Shown here: piece after piece, positions 9,488-17,596 of the stretch
Position numbering within the stretch: position 1 is the first letter of the stretch
How the letters are laid out: the number at the start of each line of letters is the position of its first letter
Source of the DNA: Crossiella equi
GTDB taxonomy: Bacteria; Actinomycetota; Actinomycetes; Mycobacteriales; Pseudonocardiaceae
Assembly: GCF_017876755.1 (NCBI RefSeq)
Contig: NZ_JAGIOO010000001.1
Coordinates: 4,759,786 to 4,823,785 of the forward strand
Reading direction: 5' to 3'
DNA: 64,000 bases
The notes under the pieces: model-generated
Told to the model about the DNA's origin: nothing
Seen by the model: only the letters and a program-made list of their open reading frames with translations
The model's database searches: none
Program-made: the position numbers and the translations under genes

Positions 9488-10878
9488 AGCTTGCGGAGCT
9501 TTCCGTACGCCTCGCGGGCGGGCGTCGCCCAGCGCATCAGCTTGGTGTTGCGCAGCGCGGCCAGCTCCTTGCTGTCTGCGGCCAGCCGGTCGATCTCGGC
9601 GTGCAGCGCGTGGTGCCGGGCGGCGAGCTCGGCGTGCAGGCGGCGCTCCTCGGCCAGCTCCGCGCGCAGGGCGTCGACGTCCGCGCTGTGCTGCTGCTCG
9701 TCCCAGGTCGGGATCAACGCCTCGACCAGCGCCTGGCGCTCGCGGAACAGGCGTTCGCGGAGTGCCTTGTTGGCCGCGCGCAGGGCCTTGTTCTCCACCG
9801 CGAGGTCGCGGGCGGGCGGGCGGCCGGACGCGGCGCGCAGCGCGTTGTCGGCGATGGCGTCGAAGTGCTCGGCCACGGCCTGCCCGCGCGGGGCGGACGG
9901 CTTGAGCGCGGCGTGCACCGCGTCCACGAGCTTGGCCGCGCGGTCGGCGATCTGCTTGGTCGCGCCGAACTCCAGCACCGGCCAGCGCTGCTCGCCGGTC
10001 GGGTCCAGCAGCACCCAGCGGCGGCCCAGCCCGGCGGCGGCCGCGGCGGCGTGCTCGTCGGCGGCGACCACCAGCCCGGCCCCGGCGAGAACGGCGATGC
10101 GGTCCTCCAGCACGAGGTCGGCGGGCAGAGTCGTGCCGTCGACCGCGGGCGCGTCCGGCCCGGTGGGCAGCCAGACCACGTGCTCGATGGCCAGGAAGTC
10201 CTGGACCTTGTCCAGCACCGCGGGCAGCGCGGCGACCTCGTCGGTGAGGTCCGGGGTGAGCTGGACGACCAGGTAGCTGCCCTCCGCGGGCAGGATGCCG
10301 AGCTTGCGCAGGTCGCCCTGCCGGGTGGCCAGCGCGCCGGGGCTGACCAGGCCGTTCACCAGCAGCGCGGGGTGCGGCACGACGGCCACGTCCCACTGGA
10401 GCCCGGCGTCGGCGAGCCGGTCGCGGGAGCGGATGTCGCGCACGGACGGGTAGGGCTGCCCGGCGAAGGCGGAGACCAGCTCCGGGCTCGGCCGCTCGGC
10501 CACCCGCGCGGCGCTGACCAGCACCGGGTGCTCACCGAGGCCGTGGGTGAAGAACTCCGCGCCGGGCACCGGGCCGCCGTAGAGCGAGGTCAGGTCGCTG
10601 CCGAGGGCGAAGGCCGGGGTGACCACGGTGAGGTCGGCGGCGGCCAGCGCGGCGATGCGGCGCGGCCGGTACTCGCCGAACGGCTCCGCGACCAGTCCGC
10701 CGTCGGTGGCGCGCGGGCGCAGCCAGCCGAAGGGGGCGTGGAAGGAGATGTGCCAGTCCGGCAGCCGGGCGGACAGGTGGTACTCGGTGAGCCGGGGCAG
10801 CAGCTGGTCGCCGAGCCCCGGGAGGTCGGAGCTGCTCCACACCGCAAGCGCACCGACGGTTGGCGTGGGCTCCTGCAC
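9484..10878 (-). CDS. Polysaccharide pyruvyltransferase-like protein with C-terminal coiled coil
   Basis: Residues 1-~320 have the GT-B-like layout of the polysaccharide pyruvyltransferase family: an N-terminal start with S-S-S-D-L-P-G-L-G-D-Q-L (the family's G-D motif), a central linker, and a C-terminal Rossmann half with acidic and glycine-rich turns. The family transfers pyruvate from phosphoenolpyruvate as a ketal onto sugars or moves similar groups, but key residues cannot be confirmed by eye. Residues ~350-450 form a heptad-rich coiled coil (NKALRAANKALRERLFRE onward). It is the first gene of a leftward two-gene operon and faces the acidic-tail gene. A glycosyltransferase with GT-B fold is the alternative. 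The coiled coil is unusual and echoes that in the convergent modular GT2 protein. Confidence 0.65.
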   Translation of the reverse strand: MQEPTPTVGALAVWSSSDLPGLGDQLLPRLTEYHLSARLPDWHISFHAPFGWLRPRATDGGLVAEPFGEYRPRRIAALAAADLTVVTPAFALGSDLTSLYGGPVPGAEFFTHGLGEHPVLVSAARVAERPSPELVSAFAGQPYPSVRDIRSRDRLADAGLQWDVAVVPHPALLVNGLVSPGALATRQGDLRKLGILPAEGSYLVVQLTPDLTDEVAALPAVLDKVQDFLAIEHVVWLPTGPDAPAVDGTTLPADLVLEDRIAVLAGAGLVVAADEHAAAAAAGLGRRWVLLDPTGEQRWPVLEFGATKQIADRAAKLVDAVHAALKPSAPRGQAVAEHFDAIADNALRAASGRPPARDLAVENKALRAANKALRERLFRERQALVEALIPTWDEQQHSADVDALRAELAEERRLHAELAARHHALHAEIDRLAADSKELAALRNTKLMRWATPAREAYGKLRKL

Positions 10879-10978
10879 GGTGGGGACTTTATCCGAGTGG
10901 CCGGTCCCCCGTTCGAGATGAAGACTTCTTCATCCGGGACTCATCCAGGACTCCCGGGCGCCGACGAGGGTGGTGGGC

Positions 10979-11236
10979 ATGAGGTGGTCCGGGATCGGGG
11001 TGGCGGCCGCGGTGGCCGCCGCCATCGTCGCGGGCCTGGTCGGCGTGGTCGCGCTGATCGGCGGTGCCACGCCGCCGGACATCCCGCCGGGAGTCTCGGT
11101 GACCGTGCCCGCGGCGCCCCCGACCAGCACTCCCCCACCCACGACGGGCCCGCCCACGACCACTCCCTCCACCCCCCAGCACACGGTGGTGCCCCCGCCT
11201 CCCCCCGATGACGACGATGACGATGACGACGACTAG
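10979..11236 (+). CDS. Small membrane-anchored protein with Pro/Thr stalk and nine-Asp tail
   Basis: The ATG at 10979 gives MRWSGIGVAAAVAAAIVAGL, a short basic N-terminus and one hydrophobic helix (signal anchor), followed by a Pro/Thr-rich extracytoplasmic stalk and a C-terminus of five prolines and nine consecutive Asp. It is about 85 residues. The poly-Asp tract is encoded by GATGAC repeats, and the same bases in another frame encode the first residues of the downstream histidine kinase (MTTMTMTTTR). The two coding regions overlap by 29 nt, so translation of the kinase is probably coupled. An acidic extracellular tail beside a sensor kinase suggests a ligand (metal or cationic peptide) co-sensor, but that is inference. 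GTG at 10970 is an alternative start. Confidence 0.6.
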   Translation: MRWSGIGVAAAVAAAIVAGLVGVVALIGGATPPDIPPGVSVTVPAAPPTSTPPPTTGPPTTTPSTPQHTVVPPPPPDDDDDDDDD

Positions 11237-12665
11237 GCCCGGCGTGTCCGCGCAGATGCGCATCATGGGCTGGCTGCTCGGCTTCATGGCGCTCGTGCTC
11301 ACCGTGGTGGTCGTCGTGGTGTGGCGGCTGCTGGTCGCCGACGTGGACGACCACATCAACCGCGGCCTGGAGCAGGAGACCAAGGAGTTCGTCGAGTTCG
11401 CCAAGCGCGGCACGGACCCGGCCACCGGCAAGCCCGCCGCCTCCGGCTACGACCTGCTCAACGCGCACCTGCACAACAACCAGTACCCGGAGCCGAACGA
11501 GGTGCACCTCGGCGTGCTGGCCATGGCGGACGGTCGGGTGAAGACCAGCCGGTACGGCGAGGCGCCGATCAACTTCCAGCGCGAGGACGCACTGGTCAAG
11601 CAGCTGGTGGACGCACCGGGCAACCAGGGCACCGTGCTGACCGCGGCCGGTGAGTTCAGGTGGGCCAAGGTGCCGCTCAAGGCCGATGGCCCGGACCGGG
11701 CGGTGTTCCTCACCGGCTACTTCGTCAACGGCATGCGCGCGAGCACCGACGAGGCGATCCGGGTAATGCTGCTGGTCGCCGTGATCGGGTTCTTGCTGGC
11801 CGCCTCGGTCTCCTGGGTGGTGGCCGGGCGCATCCTGGCCCCGATCCGCACCGTCCGGCAGGCCGCCGCGGCCATCACCGAGGACGACCTGACCAGGCGC
11901 ATCCCGGTCCGCGGCAACGATGACATCTCCGCGCTGGCCGAGCAGTTCAACGCGATGCTGGACCGCATCGAGCGGGCCTTCCGCGCGCAGCGGCAGTTCA
12001 TCGACGACGCCAGCCACGAGCTGCGCACCCCGATCACGATCGTCTCGGGCCACCTGGAGCTGATGGGCGATGACCCGCAGGAGCGGGCCGAGGTGGTGCG
12101 GCTGTGCACCGACGAGCTGGACCGGATGAACCGGATCGTGCAGGACCTGCTGCTGCTGGCCAAGGCCGAGCGCCCGGACTTCCTGCACCTGGACACGGTG
12201 TCCCTGCCCGAGCTGACCAGCGACATCGACGCGAACGTGCGCCAGCTCGCGAACCGGCGCTGGGTGCTGGAGGCGATGGCCGAGGGCGAGGCCCGGCTGG
12301 ACCCGCAGCGCGTGACGCAGGCCGTCGTGCAGCTGGCGCAGAACGCGGTGCAGCACACGGCCGAAGGCGCGGAGATCCGGCTCGGCTCCTCCCGGTACGA
12401 CGGGCGCGTGTCGTTCTGGGTGACCGACTCCGGGCCCGGGGTGGCACCGGAGGAGCAGGAGGCGATCTTCGAGCGGTTCGCGCGCGGCGCCGGCGGGCGC
12501 ACCGACCGCAGCGGCGCGGGGCTGGGACTGGCGATCGTCAAGGCGATCGCCGAGGCGCACCACGGGGTGGTGCGGGTGGTGTCCGAACCGGGTTCGGGGG
12601 CCACGTTCGGAATCGAGCTGCCGGTACCGGCGGCGGAGGAGGAGGGTCAGTGGGCCGGATCCTGA
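11208..12665 (+). CDS. Sensor histidine kinase (two TM, HAMP, HisKA, HATPase)
   Basis: Two transmembrane helices (residues ~16-40 and ~183-207) flank an extracytoplasmic sensor of about 140 residues. A HAMP domain follows (R-I-L-A-P-I-R-T-V-R-Q), then the HisKA helix with RQFIDDASHELRTP, where His270 (counted from 11208) is the phosphoacceptor, and an HATPase with the N-box QNAVQH, G1 DSGPGV and G2 GAGLGLAI. It autophosphorylates in response to an unknown signal and passes phosphate to the overlapping response regulator. The start is uncertain: ATG codons occur at 11208, 11217 and 11223 in the repeat shared with the upstream gene, and GTG at 11244 is also possible. Confidence 0.92.
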   Translation: MTTMTMTTTRPGVSAQMRIMGWLLGFMALVLTVVVVVVWRLLVADVDDHINRGLEQETKEFVEFAKRGTDPATGKPAASGYDLLNAHLHNNQYPEPNEVHLGVLAMADGRVKTSRYGEAPINFQREDALVKQLVDAPGNQGTVLTAAGEFRWAKVPLKADGPDRAVFLTGYFVNGMRASTDEAIRVMLLVAVIGFLLAASVSWVVAGRILAPIRTVRQAAAAITEDDLTRRIPVRGNDDISALAEQFNAMLDRIERAFRAQRQFIDDASHELRTPITIVSGHLELMGDDPQERAEVVRLCTDELDRMNRIVQDLLLLAKAERPDFLHLDTVSLPELTSDIDANVRQLANRRWVLEAMAEGEARLDPQRVTQAVVQLAQNAVQHTAEGAEIRLGSSRYDGRVSFWVTDSGPGVAPEEQEAIFERFARGAGGRTDRSGAGLGLAIVKAIAEAHHGVVRVVSEPGSGATFGIELPVPAAEEEGQWAGS

Positions 12666-13312
12666 TCGCCGAGGACGAGCAGCGCATCGCCGCGTTCGTG
12701 GAGAAGGGACTGCGTGCCAACGGGTTCACCACGAACACCGTCGGCGATGGCAACGCCGCCCTGGACTACGCGCTGACCGGGGACTTCGACCTGGTGGTGC
12801 TGGACCTCGGGCTGCCCGGCCGGGACGGGTTCGCGGTGCTGCACGCGATGCGCCAGGCCCGCGTGACCACGCCGGTGATCATCCTGACCGCGCGGGACTC
12901 GGTGCTGGACACCGTGGCCGGGCTCTCCGGCGGGGCCGACGACTACATGACCAAGCCGTTCCGGTTCGAGGAGCTGCTGGCCAGGGTGCGGCTGCGGCTG
13001 CGCGCGCCCGAACGGGCACCGGAGGTCACCGTGCTGCGGCACGAGGAGCTGTCCCTGGACCTGCGCACCCGGCGCGCTCAGGTGAAGGGACAGCTCGTCG
13101 ACCTCACCGCCCGTGAGTTCTCGTTGCTGGAGCTGTTCCTGCGCCACGCGGGACAGGTGCTCACGCGGGAGCAGATCCTGTCGCACGTCTGGGGCTACGA
13201 CTTCGACCCGGGCTCGAACGTGGTCGACGTGTACGTGCGCGCGCTGCGCCGCAAGCTCGGCCAGGACTGCATCCAGACCGTGCGCGGCATGGGGTACCGG
13301 CTCGGCGGTTAG
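12650..13312 (+). CDS. OmpR/PhoB-family response regulator
   Basis: GTG at 12650 is chosen because it follows GGAGGAGGAGGG and gives GRILIAEDEQRIAAFVEKGL, the standard receiver start. The receiver has D9, the phosphoacceptor D52 in LVVLDLGLPGRDG, T/K motifs LTARD and K in MTKPFRFEEL. The C-terminal winged helix ends with QTVRGMGYRLGG, typical of the OmpR family. It overlaps the kinase gene by 16 nt, so both are made from one transcript and form a cognate pair. The stop codon overlaps that of the convergent SDR gene by 3 nt. Targets are not identifiable; the kinase operon itself or the acidic-tail protein gene are candidates. Confidence 0.93.
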   Translation: MGRILIAEDEQRIAAFVEKGLRANGFTTNTVGDGNAALDYALTGDFDLVVLDLGLPGRDGFAVLHAMRQARVTTPVIILTARDSVLDTVAGLSGGADDYMTKPFRFEELLARVRLRLRAPERAPEVTVLRHEELSLDLRTRRAQVKGQLVDLTAREFSLLELFLRHAGQVLTREQILSHVWGYDFDPGSNVVDVYVRALRRKLGQDCIQTVRGMGYRLGG

Positions 13313-14049
13313 GCGATACCGCCGCCCGCCTGGATGTTCTGCGCGGTGACCCAGCGCCCGTCGGGTCCGGCCAGGAAGGCCACCACGTCCGCGATGTCCT
13401 GCGGCGTGCCGGGACGGCGCAGCGGGGTGATCGCGGCCGCGCCCTGGAGGTGCTCCTCGCCGCCGAGGTCGCGCAGCATGTCGGTGTCGGTGGCCCCGGG
13501 TGAGACGGCGTTGACGGTGATGCCGCGCTTGCCGACCTCCTGGGCCAGCACGGTGGCGAAGGACTCGGTGGCGGCCTTGCTGGCGGTGTAGACCGCGGCC
13601 CACGGCGTGGGCATGACGGTGGTGACGCTGGAGATGTTGATGATGCGGCCGTGGTCGCGCATGATCTTGAGCCCGCGCTGCATCGCGAAGAACACCGAGC
13701 GCGCGTTGAGCTGCATGACGCGGTCGTACTCCTCCTCGGTCACCTCATCGAAGGCCTGGAAGTGCGACGTGCCCGCATTGTTGACGAGGATGTCCAACCC
13801 CTCCAGGTAAGGCTCTGCCTGGTCGTAGAGGTGGTGCACCCCGTCCGGGTGCGCCAGGTCGGCCTGCACCGCGTGCGCCTTGCCGCCCGCTCGGGCAACG
13901 CCGAGCTCGACGTCCGCGGCGGCCTTGGCGTTGCCCGCGTAGCTGAAGACCACCTTGGCGCCGTCGCGGGCCAGCCGCTCCACGATGGCCCGGCCGATAC
14001 CGCGGGATCCGCCCGTCACCAGCGCCGACTTGCCGTCCAGCACACCCAT
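13309..14049 (-). CDS. SDR-family oxidoreductase
   Basis: The ATG at 14049 is preceded by GGGGAGG with 6 nt spacing and gives MGVLDGKSALVTGGSRGIGRA, a classical SDR cofactor loop (T-G-x3-G-x-G). NNAG, the S in NISSV, and YTASK (Y-x3-K catalytic pair) follow. The Ala/Asp-poor loop after beta-2 (VVFSYAGNAKAA) suggests NADP preference. At 246 residues it has the usual length of the family (3-oxoacyl-ACP reductase-like or glucose dehydrogenase-like). The C-terminus ends in VTAQNIQAGGGIA. It is a single gene, convergent with the response regulator, with no clear pathway partner. Substrate unknown. Confidence 0.9.
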   Translation of the reverse strand: MGVLDGKSALVTGGSRGIGRAIVERLARDGAKVVFSYAGNAKAAADVELGVARAGGKAHAVQADLAHPDGVHHLYDQAEPYLEGLDILVNNAGTSHFQAFDEVTEEEYDRVMQLNARSVFFAMQRGLKIMRDHGRIINISSVTTVMPTPWAAVYTASKAATESFATVLAQEVGKRGITVNAVSPGATDTDMLRDLGGEEHLQGAAAITPLRRPGTPQDIADVVAFLAGPDGRWVTAQNIQAGGGIA

Positions 14050-14179
14050 CCGTGCCTCCCCAGTGGAAGAAACCTGACTCGGTCGGCAGGAATCTAAATA
14101 CCGGCCCGCGTCCCGTCGGGCTGACTTCAGCTTTCTTGTACACGCACGGCTTTCGATCATCAGGGCCTTCGAATACCGG

Positions 14180-16030
14180 CTATTCGGGCTTGTTCCCGCT
14201 GACCGGGCCCACGGTGAACGGAGTGCGCACCCCCTCGTACCCCACGTGCAGGGTCATGCCGTTCGTGGCGTGCAGCAGGTCGTGGCAGTGGTCCATCCAG
14301 ATGCCCGGGTTGTCCGCGCGGAAGCCGACCTCCCAGGTCTCGCCCGGCCGGACGAGCACGGTGTCCAGCCACAGCGGGCTGCCGGTGACCGGGTTCCCGT
14401 CGCGGGAGAGCACGAGCACGTGGTGGCCGTGCAGGTGCATGGGGTGGTCGTTGACGCCCTTGTTCCGGAACACCACGCGCACCAGGTCACCCTCGCGCAC
14501 GCGCAGCATCGGCGCGTCCGGGAACACCCGGCCGTCCACGGTCCACAGGAAGCTGAAGGCGCCCGCGTGGAAGCCGAAACCCTGGTCCAGGTCGACGGCG
14601 AAGCTCGTGGTGAACGCCGAGTCCGGGCCGAACGGGGTGGGTGCCGGGCGGCCGTACGCGGTGAGGTCCACGTCCTGCGCCTGCGCCCGGACCGCGGGCA
14701 CGGACTGTCCGCGCGAGGTCACGGTGAGGATCGGTTTGCCCGTGTTCGACACCTGGACAACGTTGTCGGGCATCAGGAAGTCGAGGTCCGCCCGGCCACC
14801 CCCGCCCAGCGAGAACGCCCGGTCGGTCAGCTCGCCCGGTTCGTTCAGCTCCTGCCCGTCCAGGGCGGCGATGCGGAACGGCCCGCCGGTGACGGTGAAC
14901 CGCTCGGTGCCGGAGTTGGCGTTGACCACGCGCAGCCGCACCCGGCGGCCGGGCTCGGCCCGCAGCCGGCGGGGTTCGCGGAGCAGCTGGTGCACCACCA
15001 GGGTCTCGTCCACCTCGGCGGCCGGTCCGGCGGCGGGATCGACCACCAGCGTGCCGAACAGCCCGCGCCGCACCTGCTCGTGCGCGACCTGGTGCGAGTG
15101 GTACCAGTAGGTGCCGGGCTTGGCCGCGCGGAAGGTGTAGGTGAACTCGCCGCCGGGTGGCACCGCGTCCTGGGTGACCCCGGCGACGCCGTCCACCGCG
15201 TTCGGCACGTCCACGCCGTGCCAGTGGATCGTGGTCGGCACCGGCAGCCGGTTCAGCAGCCTCACCGACAGCACCTCGCCCTGCCGCACGCGCAGCGCCG
15301 TCCCGGGCACGGTGCCGCCGAAGGTCCACCGCCCGTCGACCTCGGTCGCGGTGATCGTGACCGCGCGCACCGGACCGTCGTACGGGCCGCCGGTCAGCTC
15401 GGTGAGGTCCCGGCCCTCGGTCGTCCCGTGGTGCCCGTGGGAGTTCATGGACAGCCGCTCCGGGAAGGCCGACAGCGTGCTGCCCGCCACCCCGCAGCCC
15501 GCCGCCGCGACCACCAGCACCAGCGGGGCGGCCAGCCGGGCCCAGGGCGACCAGCGCACGGTCGCGGGCAGACCGAGGTGCGCGCGGTGCCGGGCCGAGG
15601 TGTCCAGCACGACCACCAGCGCGACCAGCGCGAACACCGCCACGGCGAGCCAGAGCGTGAGCGTGTCCTGCACGAGGAGGTTGAGCACCGCGGCCAGCCC
15701 GCCGCCCACCGCGGCCAGCCGGGCGGGCAGCACGACCTTCGGGTCGGTGCTGGTACCGCCGCGCCGCAGCACCGGCAGCGTGTACCGCAGCGCGAAGTAC
15801 ATCGGCACGCCCACCAGCACGAACGTGCGCAGCGGGCGGATGCCGAAGGCCAGGCCGTGGCTGAGCAGCACCGCGGCGGGCGGCAGCTTCAGCACCAGGA
15901 CCGCGAGCACGTAGTGGCAGCGGCGGACCCCGGCCCGGCCGGTGCGGCGGACCGTGCGGGCGAACAGCAACAGCGGCAGGAGCAGGACGGCCGTGCTCAG
16001 GAACTCCAGCAGGTACCCCAGTGCGTACAT
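14180..16030 (-). CDS. Multicopper oxidase with N-terminal multi-helix membrane domain
   Basis: All four copper-ligand clusters are present: TIHWHGVDV, YWYHSHQVAHEQ, the C-terminal HPMHLHGHHVLV and DHCHDLLH, where the Cys-His-x-x-x-x-His ligates type 1 copper. The catalytic part (roughly the last 400 residues) resembles CueO/laccase-like oxidases and oxidises metals or phenolics with oxygen outside the membrane. The unusual part is the first ~215 residues, which contain about six hydrophobic helices before the oxidase domain begins at ~residue 225. The start ATG at 16030 (MYALGYLLEFL) is selected because upstream residues look non-coding; an upstream in-frame start at 16147 is less likely. 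The gene is not part of the copper cluster further right. Confidence 0.88.
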   Translation of the reverse strand: MYALGYLLEFLSTAVLLLPLLLFARTVRRTGRAGVRRCHYVLAVLVLKLPPAAVLLSHGLAFGIRPLRTFVLVGVPMYFALRYTLPVLRRGGTSTDPKVVLPARLAAVGGGLAAVLNLLVQDTLTLWLAVAVFALVALVVVLDTSARHRAHLGLPATVRWSPWARLAAPLVLVVAAAGCGVAGSTLSAFPERLSMNSHGHHGTTEGRDLTELTGGPYDGPVRAVTITATEVDGRWTFGGTVPGTALRVRQGEVLSVRLLNRLPVPTTIHWHGVDVPNAVDGVAGVTQDAVPPGGEFTYTFRAAKPGTYWYHSHQVAHEQVRRGLFGTLVVDPAAGPAAEVDETLVVHQLLREPRRLRAEPGRRVRLRVVNANSGTERFTVTGGPFRIAALDGQELNEPGELTDRAFSLGGGGRADLDFLMPDNVVQVSNTGKPILTVTSRGQSVPAVRAQAQDVDLTAYGRPAPTPFGPDSAFTTSFAVDLDQGFGFHAGAFSFLWTVDGRVFPDAPMLRVREGDLVRVVFRNKGVNDHPMHLHGHHVLVLSRDGNPVTGSPLWLDTVLVRPGETWEVGFRADNPGIWMDHCHDLLHATNGMTLHVGYEGVRTPFTVGPVSGNKPE

Positions 16031-16183
16031 GCTGCCCAATGGTGGGCACGTGAGCTGCGGAAATCGTCGGGCGAGAAGCGGCAATGGCACGTACGCGCCA
16101 GCGCGTACGGGGAATTCGGGGTCGCCCCCTACGGGCCACGCTGCCACGATCGAGGTCCCTGCCCTCAGCGTTGAGGAGTGACC

Positions 16184-17596
16184 ATGCGTCGCGCCGTGCT
16201 GCTCGTCTGCGTCCTGTTAAGCGGCCTGCTCTCCCCGGTCGCCGCGAACGCCGCGCCACCGGGCACCAAGGACGTGCTCGTGCACCTGTTCTCCTGGAAC
16301 TGGAACTCGGTGGCCCGGGAGTGCCGGGACTTCCTCGGCCCGCGCGGCTTCGGCGGTGTGCAGGTGTCGCCGCCGCAGGAGCACGTGGTGGTCAACGGGT
16401 TCCCGTGGTGGCAGGACTACCAGCCGGTCGGCTACGGCCTCACCACGCGCCGCGGCACCGAGGCCGAGTTCAAGGCCATGGTGGAGGACTGCCACGCGGC
16501 CGGGGTGAAGGTCTACGCGGACGCGGTCATCAACCACATGTCCGGCCAGGACGGCGGCGGCACCGGCAGCGGCGGCTCGCGGTTCGGCCACTACGACTAC
16601 CCCGGGATCTACCAGCACCAGGACTTCAACCACTGCGGCCGCAACGGCAACGACGACATCCAGAACTACCGCGACGCCTACGAGGTGCAGTTCTGCGAGC
16701 TGGTCAACCTGGCCGACCTCAAGACGGGCTCGGACTACGTGCGCGACCGCATCGCGGGCTACCTGAACAAGCTGCTCGCCCTCGGTGTGGACGGCTTCCG
16801 CATCGACGCGGCCAAGCACATGCCGCCCGGGGACATCGCGGCCGTCAAGTCCCGGCTGAGCAAACCGACCTACCTGTACCAGGAGGTCATCCCGGGTGCC
16901 GGAGAGCCGATCACACCCGAGCAGTACGCGGGCAACGGCGACCTGCTGGAGTTCCGGTTCGGCGAAGACCTGGCCAGGGTGTTCAACCACGAGAAGCTGT
17001 CCTACCTGCGCACGTTCGGCTCCCCGCTGCCGAGCGCGACCTCGGTGGTGTTCACCGACAACCACGACACCCAGCGCGGCACCGGCGTGCTGACCTACAA
17101 GGACAACGCGCGCTACGCCCTGGCCAACGCGTTCATGCTGGCCTGGCCGTACGGGTCGCCGAAGCTGATGAGCAGCTACGAGTTCACCAACAAGGACGCG
17201 GGCCCGCCCGCCGACGGCAGCGGCCGCACGCTGGACAGCACGTGCTTCGCCGGCGGCTGGCGGTGCGAGCACCGGTGGCAGGTGATGGCGAACATGGTGG
17301 GCTTCCGCAACGCCGTGCGCGGCACCGCGGTCACCAACTGGTGGGACAACGGCAACGACCTGATCGCGTTCGGGCGCGGGGACAAGGGCTACCTGGTGCT
17401 CAACGACGAGGGCCCGGTCTCCGGCCGCTCGTTCCAGACCTCGCTGCCCGCGGGCCGGTACTGCGACGTGGTGCACGGCAGCTTCAGCGGCGGCGCCTGC
17501 TCCGGACCGGTGTACACAGTGGACAGTGGTGGCTGGTTCCGCGCGGACGTGGCCGGGCAGGACGGCATCGCGCTGCACGTCAACGCGCGGCTGTGA
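16184..17596 (+). CDS. Secreted alpha-amylase, GH13
   Basis: The ATG at 16184 follows GAGGAG by ~6 nt and gives a signal peptide MRRAVLLVCVLLSGLLSPVAANA, likely cut before APPGTKD. GH13 motifs are intact: DAVINHMSG (region I), GFRIDAAKH with nucleophile Asp208, YLYQEVI with acid/base Glu234, and FTDNHDTQRG with Asp295 (transition-state stabiliser). At 470 residues it covers the (beta/alpha)8 domain and domain C, without a carbohydrate-binding module. Family role: endo-hydrolysis of alpha-1,4-glucans outside the cell. The last 17 nt overlap the 3' end of the convergent SARP-type regulator, which is not evidence for a shared function. Confidence 0.94.
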   Translation: MRRAVLLVCVLLSGLLSPVAANAAPPGTKDVLVHLFSWNWNSVARECRDFLGPRGFGGVQVSPPQEHVVVNGFPWWQDYQPVGYGLTTRRGTEAEFKAMVEDCHAAGVKVYADAVINHMSGQDGGGTGSGGSRFGHYDYPGIYQHQDFNHCGRNGNDDIQNYRDAYEVQFCELVNLADLKTGSDYVRDRIAGYLNKLLALGVDGFRIDAAKHMPPGDIAAVKSRLSKPTYLYQEVIPGAGEPITPEQYAGNGDLLEFRFGEDLARVFNHEKLSYLRTFGSPLPSATSVVFTDNHDTQRGTGVLTYKDNARYALANAFMLAWPYGSPKLMSSYEFTNKDAGPPADGSGRTLDSTCFAGGWRCEHRWQVMANMVGFRNAVRGTAVTNWWDNGNDLIAFGRGDKGYLVLNDEGPVSGRSFQTSLPAGRYCDVVHGSFSGGACSGPVYTVDSGGWFRADVAGQDGIALHVNARL

